Shown: positions 1 to 6,699 of the stretch, in pieces
Layout of the letters: each line of letters opens with the position of its first letter
Numbering within the stretch: the first letter of the stretch is position 1
Assembly: GCF_020193575.1 (NCBI RefSeq)
Contig: NZ_JADYVD010000009.1
Location: 1 to 64,000, forward strand
From: Ensifer sp. IC4062
GTDB taxonomy: Bacteria; Pseudomonadota; Alphaproteobacteria; Rhizobiales; Rhizobiaceae
Direction of reading: 5' to 3'
DNA: 64,000 bases
The notes under the pieces: generated by a model
The model's database searches: none
Told to the model about the DNA's origin: nothing
What the model saw: the letters and a program-made list of their open reading frames with translations, nothing else
Program-made: the position numbers and the translations under genes

Positions 1-1
1 G

Positions 2-1240
2 ACAGCCATCATGCTCTTGGCCGTCTTTTTCGACCGCGTTTCGATCAGCCTGCGGAATGTCGCTCTGGCGGCCATCATCATCATCGCCTGGACACCGTCG
101 GCGGTTGCCGGGCCGGGATTTCAAATGTCCTTCGCGGCAACCCTGGCCCTGGTGGCGGGGTATGCGCGCTGGCGCGAATACCGAATGCGGGAGCGGGAGA
201 GAGTAAATCGTGGGCACCGGTGGGAGCCGGTGTCCAATTTTGTCATAGGTAGCGTCGCCACATCTCTCATCGGCGGCTTGGCAACGGCCGTTTACGCCTC
301 CGCCCATTTTCATCGGTTGCCGGCCTATGGCTTGATCGCCAACGTCCTCGCCACGCCATTGATCAGCATTCTTATCATGCCGTTTGGCTCGTTCGCGATG
401 CTGCTTATGCCGTTCGGGCTTGAACATTATCCCTTGATGGTGATGGGGCAGGGCCTGGATTGGATGCTCGCAGTGGCGCGCTACGTGGCTTCGTTCGATG
501 GCGAATGGGTGACTGGACGGGTGGGGGCTACGGGTTTTGCCCTGGCCGCGTTCGGCGGCATCGTGCTGTGTGTGCTGCGAACGCGGCTGGCGCTCATAGG
601 TGCGGTACTGATCGCCTTCGGCGGCACGGCAATCGCGTTGGAGCGCCAGGTGCAACGTCCCTCGATCGTAATATCGGAAGATGGCCAGCTGGTTGGGCTG
701 ATCACCGACGGCGCCATCGCAACCAACCGAACCCGGCCGCCGGACTTTATCTTCGCGCAATGGCAACGGGCGCTTGCGGCCGATAATCATGTTGCGCCAG
801 TCGTCGAAGATACAAAAAAATCGGAACCGCGTGACCTTACGGCAAGTGTGGCGAATGCGGCTGAAATCCTGTCCTCTGCGAAAGCTGGGGGCTTTATCTG
901 CCGCAAGGGCGAATGGTGCGTCGGCCGCAGCCACGTGGGCTGGACCATCGTTGTCGTCGACGCTCCCGAACTCTTTCCGTCCTTATGCGAGGCAGCGGAC
1001 ATCGTCGTAGCCGCCCGTCGGCAGTTGCCGACCTGCAAATCGAGCCGGGCACTGCTTGTGACGGCTGAGACTCTGCGGCGAAGCGGCGCTATCGAAATTT
1101 ATGCCGATGAGACACAGACCGCAGCGGCGCCGCGCATGCGGACTGCGAGGTCGTTCGCGTCCACGGAGCGGCCGTGGCAACGTCATCGCCGGTATGACTG
1201 GCGCAGCAATGGCTTCTCCCCAGAGGAAGGCAGCTTCTAA
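2..1240 (+). CDS. comEC: ComEC/Rec2-family membrane protein, C-terminal part (partial at left edge)
   Basis: The frame is open at the window's left edge, so the true start lies upstream. The visible N-terminal third has several hydrophobic helices and the pattern PGFQMSFAATLAL near residue 40, typical of the ComEC competence domain that forms the inner-membrane DNA-uptake channel. A soluble C-terminal region follows from about residue 215, where the family often carries a metallo-beta-lactamase fold. I see no clear HxHxDH motif here, so that domain looks degenerate or divergent. The last 40 residues are basic and low in complexity. It is followed by an intergenic gap and then exbB on the same strand. 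The family call is reasonably firm. A role in natural competence is inference, since rhizobia are not known to be readily competent. Confidence 0.8.
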   Translation, partial: TAIMLLAVFFDRVSISLRNVALAAIIIIAWTPSAVAGPGFQMSFAATLALVAGYARWREYRMRERERVNRGHRWEPVSNFVIGSVATSLIGGLATAVYASAHFHRLPAYGLIANVLATPLISILIMPFGSFAMLLMPFGLEHYPLMVMGQGLDWMLAVARYVASFDGEWVTGRVGATGFALAAFGGIVLCVLRTRLALIGAVLIAFGGTAIALERQVQRPSIVISEDGQLVGLITDGAIATNRTRPPDFIFAQWQRALAADNHVAPVVEDTKKSEPRDLTASVANAAEILSSAKAGGFICRKGEWCVGRSHVGWTIVVVDAPELFPSLCEAADIVVAARRQLPTCKSSRALLVTAETLRRSGAIEIYADETQTAAAPRMRTARSFASTERPWQRHRRYDWRSNGFSPEEGSF

Positions 1241-1421
1241 ACTCGCCCGATAGCGGACGGGAAAACGCGCCCGAGCATTATTCTTGATATTTTTACTCCA
1301 CAAATCCTTGCCATTCGGCCATAGTTCGCCTTAAAGAGCTGCGAAGGCATACGGGCTTGCTCATCCCCGGGTTGCATTGCAGCCAGACGGCAAGGCAGGC
1401 GCACAATATGTGAGGAACGAG

Positions 1422-2423
1422 ATGTCACACCGAACCCGGCCGGAATTGATTGTTTTGTTTGCGGCAACGCTCGTCATTTCACTCGTCGGAGCGGTTTCGA
1501 CAGGATTCGCCCAAGCGGCAAAGCAAGATCCTCCCGCAACGGTTGCCGGGCAAGCACCGGGCGAGGCAGCGCCCGCCGTCACAGTGCCGGCCGCTGCCGG
1601 CGCCGGCGAAGCGAGTGGCACGGCGGCGCCAGAGCTGGGGGCGCCCGTCGAGGCCGCGACGCCGGGCACAAACGCAAACCCGATCCTTCCGCACGATCTT
1701 TCGCCGATCGGCATGTTTCTTGCTGCCGATGTCGTCGTCAAGAGCGTGATGATCGGCCTGGCGCTCGCCTCCGTCATCACCTGGGCGATCTTCCTGGTGA
1801 AGGCGATAGAGCTCGTTGGCGCAAAATCGCGGTTGAAGCGCGCGGTCCGGACGCTCACCGCCGCGAACGGCCTCGCAGAGGTCAAGGCTACGCTCGACCG
1901 CAAGGCCGGCGTTGCTGCGGAAATGGTCGCGGCGGCGGTCGACGAAATGGCCCGTTCGGAGGCGGTTCTCGATCATGCACCGGCCACCGGCATCAAAGAA
2001 CGCGTTTCGTCGCTACTCGGACGCATCGAGATTCGCGCCGGCAAGCGGATGAGCGGCGGTACCGGGGTTCTGGCTTCGATCGGCTCGGTTGGTCCCTTCG
2101 TGGGGCTATTCGGTACGGTTTGGGGGATCATGAATTCGTTTATCGGCATCAGCAAAGCGCAGACGACCAACTTGGCCATCGTCGCGCCAGGTATTGCGGA
2201 GGCTTTGCTGGCAACGGCCATCGGCCTCGTCGCCGCCATCCCCGCGGTTGTGATTTACAACTACTTCGCGCGGTCCGTGGGCGGCTACAAGCTCATCCTG
2301 GCGGATGCGGCGGCAGCGGTGGAGCGATTGGTGAGCCGCGACCTCGACCATCGACACGCGCGCAAGGTACAGCCGCACAGGCGCGACGGCCATGTCGACG
2401 CTTCGATAGCGAGGATCGGATAA
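1422..2423 (+). CDS. exbB: TonB-system energiser ExbB (MotA/TolQ/ExbB proton channel)
   Basis: A 333-aa inner-membrane proton-channel subunit that, with ExbD, powers TonB-dependent outer-membrane transport. It starts with a hydrophobic signal-like stretch, followed by an Ala/Pro-rich periplasmic linker to about residue 85. The MotA/TolQ/ExbB core follows, with helices near 103-125 (IGLALASVITWAIFLV) and a GPFVGLFGTVWGIM stretch near 220-240, which is the most conserved part of the family. The long N-terminal extension favours the ExbB type common in alphaproteobacteria over TolQ. I chose the ATG at 1422 because the in-frame codons upstream add only an implausible 15-residue leader. exbD starts 4 nt after the stop, so the two are an operon. 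No tonB is visible nearby. Confidence 0.92.
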   Translation: MSHRTRPELIVLFAATLVISLVGAVSTGFAQAAKQDPPATVAGQAPGEAAPAVTVPAAAGAGEASGTAAPELGAPVEAATPGTNANPILPHDLSPIGMFLAADVVVKSVMIGLALASVITWAIFLVKAIELVGAKSRLKRAVRTLTAANGLAEVKATLDRKAGVAAEMVAAAVDEMARSEAVLDHAPATGIKERVSSLLGRIEIRAGKRMSGGTGVLASIGSVGPFVGLFGTVWGIMNSFIGISKAQTTNLAIVAPGIAEALLATAIGLVAAIPAVVIYNYFARSVGGYKLILADAAAAVERLVSRDLDHRHARKVQPHRRDGHVDASIARIG

Positions 2424-2427
2424 GGCG

Positions 2428-2853
2428 ATGGCGAGTAAGATATCCGAAAGTGGTGGCGACCTCGACGAGAATAGCGAGATCAACGTAACGCCCTTCATCG
2501 ACGTCATGCTCGTCTTGCTGATTATCTTCATGGTTGCAGCACCCCTGGCGACTGTCGACATGAAGGTGGATCTGCCGCAGTCCGTGGCCAAGCCCGCGCC
2601 GAGGGACGACAAGCCGGTTTTTGTGACGCTGAAGGCAGACTTGACGCTGGCGATTGGCAACGAGGAAACGGCTCGCGAAAGCTTCGTTTCGGAACTTCAC
2701 CGGATAACGAACGGGAACGCGGAAACACGCGTGCTCCTGCGCGCGGATCGCCTGGTCGATTACGGCGAACTGATGACGGTAATGAATCTCATTCAAGGCG
2801 CAGGCTACGGCAAGATCGCTCTTGTCGGTCTCGAGGCTGCCCCGGGCCGCTAG
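2428..2853 (+). CDS. exbD: TonB-system energiser ExbD
   Basis: A 141-aa partner of ExbB. It has a short cytoplasmic N-terminus, one transmembrane helix (VMLVLLIIFMVAAPLATV, residues about 29-46), and a periplasmic ExbD/TolR domain. The membrane segment is preceded by INVTPFIDVMLVLL, which carries the conserved Asp (D in PFIDV) needed for proton translocation in this family. The 4-nt gap after exbB indicates co-translation. The gene that usually completes the energising complex, tonB, is not adjacent; a long gap and a methyltransferase gene follow. Confidence 0.93.
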   Translation: MASKISESGGDLDENSEINVTPFIDVMLVLLIIFMVAAPLATVDMKVDLPQSVAKPAPRDDKPVFVTLKADLTLAIGNEETARESFVSELHRITNGNAETRVLLRADRLVDYGELMTVMNLIQGAGYGKIALVGLEAAPGR

Positions 2854-3190
2854 CCACCGGCGATCCGCAGCCACGGGCTTTAACGATTTGTCGCTGCGCT
2901 TCGAGCGCCGCTCGTCTCACTGAAATCGGTTCCTTGAGCGATCCGTTCTGAGTGGCTAACCAGTCATGAGGCGCGTCGTTGCCCTCTTTCGTTATGAAGG
3001 TGCTGCGGCTCTTGTCGTGAGCCGTTGCCGTTTTCCCTTTTGGCTTGCCGAAATGTCGCTGTCGCTTGAAACTGGCGGTGTGCCGATTTATGAGCTTAGG
3101 CAACGGGCTGCGCATCGGCAGCCAGATGTAAGATCGCGCGGAATTCCAGGACACCGGCGCCGCGCCTATCCGGGACACGAGGGCAGTATC
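2854..3190. other. intergenic gap between exbD and pcm-like gene
   Basis: About 340 bases without a gene I can support. An open frame runs through its right part into the methyltransferase gene, but that peptide has no recognisable features. I see no strong terminator or promoter; it probably contains the promoter of the methyltransferase gene. Confidence 0.5.
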
Positions 3191-3850
3191 ATGAACTTCG
3201 AAGCAGCGCGCATTAAGATGGTGGACAATCAGATCCGGACCACGGATGTGACCTCCCATTCGGTGCTGTCCGCCTTCCTTTCCGTTCCTCGCGAGGAGTT
3301 CGTGCCGGCGAAATTGAAGGAACTGGCCTACATCGATGCCGACATCGAACTCGTCGGTGGCGCCGAGCCGCGCTATCTGATGGAGCCATCGCCGCTGGCG
3401 AAGCTGTTGCAGCTTGCCGGAATTTCCAAGTCCGACGTTGTGCTCGAGATCGGCTGTGGAACGGGTTACGCCTCGGCATTGCTATCTCTGATTGGCGGCT
3501 CTGTGGTGGCACTGGAGAGCGACGAGGGGCTCGCCGCGACGGCGACGGCGACGCTTGCGCGCCTTGGCTATGACAACATAGCAGTGGTGACCGGCAACCT
3601 TGCCGAGGGCTACGCAGCAGAATCGCCCTATGACGTGATTTTCATCAACGGCGGTGTGGAAACGATTCCTGCGGACCTTTTCGGGCAACTCCGCGACGGC
3701 GGCCGTCTCGTGGCAGTTGAAGGATTTAGTAACGCGTCTCGTGCGAAACTTTACGTGCGCGGATTCGGCAGGGTCTCGGAACGGTCGGACTTCAACACGG
3801 CCGTTAAGCCTCTTCCCGGATTTCGCCGCGAGCGTTCTTTTGTTTTCTGA
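3191..3850 (+). CDS. Protein-L-isoaspartate O-methyltransferase family protein
   Basis: A 219-aa class I SAM-dependent methyltransferase of the Pcm (PIMT) family, which repairs isoaspartyl residues in damaged proteins. The N-terminal helical region MVDNQIRTTDVT is typical of the rhizobial subgroup encoded next to tolC. The SAM-binding motif I, VLEIGCGTGYAS, is near residues 83-94. I placed the start at 3191 because the family begins MNFEAARIKMVDNQI, although the frame is open further upstream. The usual acceptor-side motif (TAA..P) is replaced by FINGGVETIP, so substrate choice may differ from canonical Pcm. A second, more canonical Pcm lies at 29807. tolC follows about 280 nt downstream. Confidence 0.85.
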   Translation: MNFEAARIKMVDNQIRTTDVTSHSVLSAFLSVPREEFVPAKLKELAYIDADIELVGGAEPRYLMEPSPLAKLLQLAGISKSDVVLEIGCGTGYASALLSLIGGSVVALESDEGLAATATATLARLGYDNIAVVTGNLAEGYAAESPYDVIFINGGVETIPADLFGQLRDGGRLVAVEGFSNASRAKLYVRGFGRVSERSDFNTAVKPLPGFRRERSFVF

Positions 3851-3904
3851 GGCACCTCATATTGGTGGCACTCAGCATAGAATTGTTGTCAGCAAAATCG
3901 CAAT

Positions 3905-3920
3905 GTTGCCAATTGGCAAC
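3905..3920. promoter_or_regulatory. 16-bp perfect palindrome upstream of tolC
   Basis: GTTGCCAATTGGCAAC reads identically on both strands. It lies 55 nt after the methyltransferase stop and 210 nt before the tolC start. The symmetry and the AATT centre suit a dimeric regulator's operator. It has no poly-T tail, so it is a poor terminator. The regulator is unknown. Confidence 0.45.
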
Positions 3921-4129
3921 GTATCCTCTGTTTCTTTTTGAAATGGCAGCCGGGAGCGTCAGTGGACAGTTGTCGCAAGACCGAATCCGGGTTTCAAAGA
4001 GCACAGGGGTAGTGATTTGCTCGCCAACGGGTGGCACGAGCACGTCACCACAGTAGTTGTGCAGTTCGCCGGAGCGGACTTGCAGATAATTGCGGGGCGG
4101 CGCGACTGCCTCGGCTGATCGGAGGGAAG

Positions 4130-5500
4130 ATGGTTTCGATTGTCCGCAAAGCAGCCTTGTGGGCGGCTGTCTCGACCAGTGTGCTGATCGCGCCGCACGC
4201 GGCGCTCGCAGAGACGATCGCCGGCGCAATGGCGAAGGCCTATGCGAACAACCCGGATCTCAACGCCGCACGCGCTGGCCTTCGCGCCACCGATGAAGGG
4301 GTTCCGATCGCCAAATCCGGTTTCCGGCCACAGATCGCGGCATCGGCGACGGGCACGCTAACCCGCACTGACATCGAGAAGACTGGTACCCGCGATTTTC
4401 ACAGCGGTCAGATTGGCATCAGCATTACCCAGATGATTTTCGATGGGTTTCAGACGCTGAACAACGTCCGGGCGGCCGAATCGAATGTCTTTTCCAGCCG
4501 TGAAACGCTGAAGGCGAACGAGATTCAGATCCTGCTTGCAGCAGCGCAGGCCTATGCCAATATCGCTCGAGACCAGCAGGTCGTTTCAATTCGCAGGCAG
4601 AACCTGGCGTTCCTGAGAGAGCAGTTGAACGCCTCGCAAGCTCGCCTCGAGGTGGGTGAAGGAACGCGCACCGATGTGAGCCAGGCAGAGGCGGAACTAG
4701 CCAACGCGCAGTCTTTGCTGGTCAGCGCGATCGCCCAGTTGAAGCAGAGCGAAGCGGTTTACGTGCAGATCGTGGGTGTGGCTCCCACTGGAATCCGGCA
4801 GCCGGCGCCGGCTAGCAAGAGCATGCCGCGGTCCCTGGATCAGGCGGTGGCTACAGGGTTGCGCGAAAATCCGCAGATTCTGGCTGCGCAGTATGCTGTC
4901 GATTCCGCAGGCTTCCAGGTGAAGTCGGCTGAAGGCACGATGCTGCCCGGCGTCGTCCTCCAGGGGGCAGTCACGCGTAATACCGGAAACGCCGGTCAGG
5001 GCCTGGACGATACGACGGCGAGCATCACCGCGCGACTGGAAGTGCCGATCTATCAGGGTGGCGCTGAATACGGCCAGATTCGCCAGGCCAAGGAGATCCT
5101 GGGCCAGCAGCGCATCCTCGTCGATTCCGCGCGTGCCTCGGTTCAGCAGACCGTCGTGTCGGCCTATGCTCAGCTTGACTCCGCGCTCGCACGAATCACC
5201 GCAAGCCGGTCGCAGATTTCTGCCGCCAACCTGGCGCTCGAGGGCGTCATTGAGGAACGTAAAGTCGGTCAGCGTACGACCCTCGACGTGCTCGATTCGC
5301 AGCAGGATGTTCTGGACGCGCAGGAGTCGCTCGCTGCCGCGCAGCGCGACGCCGTGGTGGCGAGCTATTCGCTGCTCGCCGCCATGGGTCGGCTGACCGT
5401 CAGAACGCAAGGCCTCGCGGTCGCCGAATATCGCTCGGAAGAGCACTACGAAGCCGTCAAGGACAAGTGGTTCGGCCTGCGGACCGTCGACGGTCGCTGA
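4130..5500 (+). CDS. tolC: Outer-membrane efflux channel TolC
   Basis: A 456-aa TolC-family outer-membrane channel used by type I secretion and RND/ABC efflux pumps. In S. meliloti TolC is needed for exopolysaccharide and protein secretion and for symbiosis. A Sec signal peptide is visible (WAAVSTSVLIAPHAALA, cleavage near residue 28). Two OEP repeats follow, with the typical coiled-coil pattern including ARLEVGEGTRTDVSQAEAEL around 195-215 and its counterpart KVGQRTTLDVLDSQQDVLDA around 380-400. The start at 4130 has a GGAGGGA ribosome site 3 nt upstream and is the only start that gives a signal peptide; the frame is open to 4031. A RIME1 repeat begins 10 nt after the stop. Confidence 0.95.
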   Translation: MVSIVRKAALWAAVSTSVLIAPHAALAETIAGAMAKAYANNPDLNAARAGLRATDEGVPIAKSGFRPQIAASATGTLTRTDIEKTGTRDFHSGQIGISITQMIFDGFQTLNNVRAAESNVFSSRETLKANEIQILLAAAQAYANIARDQQVVSIRRQNLAFLREQLNASQARLEVGEGTRTDVSQAEAELANAQSLLVSAIAQLKQSEAVYVQIVGVAPTGIRQPAPASKSMPRSLDQAVATGLRENPQILAAQYAVDSAGFQVKSAEGTMLPGVVLQGAVTRNTGNAGQGLDDTTASITARLEVPIYQGGAEYGQIRQAKEILGQQRILVDSARASVQQTVVSAYAQLDSALARITASRSQISAANLALEGVIEERKVGQRTTLDVLDSQQDVLDAQESLAAAQRDAVVASYSLLAAMGRLTVRTQGLAVAEYRSEEHYEAVKDKWFGLRTVDGR

Positions 5501-5510
5501 CCCCATGAAA

Positions 5511-5616
5511 CTACGGCGCGGCGCGTCTCATCAGACGCGCAAGTGACGCTGTAGTACTTTGATTCACTGTATGTTTTATCCTCAAGTCGCTTAGGATTGA
5601 AGGAAGCATGCAGTAG
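5511..5616 (+). repeat. RIME1-type intergenic mosaic element, full length (106 bp)
   Basis: Starts CTACGGCG and ends CATGCAGTAG, and forms two consecutive palindromes. The first has outer arms CTACGGCG/CGCTGTAG and inner arms GCGCGTCT/AGACGCGC. The second has arms CTGTATG/CATGCAG. Related copies lie at 12562-12647, 27605-27711 and 60232-60273. Length and architecture fit the RIME1 family of Sinorhizobium as I recall it. It lies directly behind tolC. Confidence 0.8.
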
Positions 5617-5618
5617 GC

Positions 5619-5639
5619 GGGGCAGACGGCATCTGCCCC
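5619..5639. other. hairpin after the RIME1 copy
   Basis: GGGGCAGA and TCTGCCCC form an 8-bp perfect stem with a 5-nt loop, 2 nt after the RIME1 element. The bases that follow are A-rich rather than T-rich on the plus strand, so it is not a clear plus-strand terminator. It may extend the repeat's structure or stabilise the tolC transcript's 3' end. Confidence 0.45.
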
Positions 5640-5777
5640 GAAAAACAAATCTGTGCAAGAATCCTCATGGTTGATTCGTGACGTTTGTTTCGTTCGCGAA
5701 CTCACTTAAGGTCTGTTTGAAATCGGCACATGGACGCTTTTTGAGCCCGTGTTTGGCCGCACCAAACGAGGATGGAA

Positions 5778-6569
5778 ATGGCACAGCTCAATGTCGCGCG
5801 TGAACCTTCGATGGACGAGATTCTGGCGTCCATTCGCAAGATCATCGAGAACAACGAGCCTGGGCAGATGGGGTCCTCTGTCCGGCAGGATTTCGAAGAC
5901 GAAGCCGGCGACGAGATCGAACTGACAATCGACTCGGAAATCGAAGCAGTCGCGTTCGGAGCGTCTGAAGAGCCTCCTCCTTCGTCAAAGGCTCCATCGT
6001 ATTTGTCGGCGGTCGACGCAACCGACGATGCGGCAGAATCGCAGACTTCGCCGCAGCCGCCGCTTTCCCTCGCTGACGTTGCTGCAAGGGTGCGGGCCGC
6101 TTCCGAACGTCACGCCGTGAACTACGCTCCCAAGGAGCAAATCGCTCCGGCGGCGCCTCCCGTGCAGAATAGCCCGGTGATCACTTCTCGGATGGCAGCG
6201 GTTTCGTCGCCAAGCGGTGGCGGGAAGGCAGAGGCGGAAGATGAGACTCTCCGGAAAAGTGCCGCAGGAAGGATATCCACGGTAGCTGAGCCTCAGGTTT
6301 CGCCGCAGCCGGCCATCCAGCAAGCGGCTGACAGCGAAGAGACGCCGCCGGGCGCGATCGTGTCGCCGGCGGTTAGCCGCCAGGTGGCACGCTCATTCGA
6401 GGACCTGGCTCATGCAGTCGAGCAAGGTCCCAGGCGTTCGTTCGACGAGATTGCTGAAGCGATGCTTCGGCCGATGCTGCAGGAGTGGTTGGATGACAAT
6501 CTGCCCACGCTGGTCGAGCGTTTGGTGCGCGAGGAAATCGAACGCGTCGCGCGCGGTCCTCGTCGCTGA
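5778..6569 (+). CDS. popZ: PopZ-family polar organising protein (DUF2497)
   Basis: A 263-aa protein with the two-part layout of PopZ. There is a short conserved N-terminal helix (EPSMDEILASIRKIIE, residues about 8-23), then a long acidic, Pro/Ala-rich disordered middle (about 25-205), and a conserved C-terminal helical oligomerisation block (about 210-262, RSFDEIAEAMLRPMLQEWL). In Caulobacter PopZ forms a polymeric matrix at the pole that anchors ParB and cell-cycle regulators; in related rhizobia it marks the growing pole. ATG 5778 is preferred because GAGG ends 6 nt upstream; ATG 5772 would add two residues. The gene is monocistronic, upstream of valS with a terminator between. Confidence 0.88.
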   Translation: MAQLNVAREPSMDEILASIRKIIENNEPGQMGSSVRQDFEDEAGDEIELTIDSEIEAVAFGASEEPPPSSKAPSYLSAVDATDDAAESQTSPQPPLSLADVAARVRAASERHAVNYAPKEQIAPAAPPVQNSPVITSRMAAVSSPSGGGKAEAEDETLRKSAAGRISTVAEPQVSPQPAIQQAADSEETPPGAIVSPAVSRQVARSFEDLAHAVEQGPRRSFDEIAEAMLRPMLQEWLDDNLPTLVERLVREEIERVARGPRR

Positions 6570-6593
6570 CCGGCGCTTCTGCGCAAACTCAAA

Positions 6594-6623
6594 GTCGCAG
6601 GTGTAGTCGCTTGCGGCTTTTTT
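6594..6623 (+). terminator. probable rho-independent terminator of popZ
   Basis: GTCGCAG (6594-6600) pairs imperfectly with CTTGCGGC (6610-6617), directly followed by six T residues. It lies 25 nt after the popZ stop. Confidence 0.55.
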
Positions 6624-6699
6624 GCCGTTTGTGTTGACTTGCACTGGGCCTTCCGGTTTACAAAACGCTGACATCAATCTCCAAAATACTGGCCGAAAA

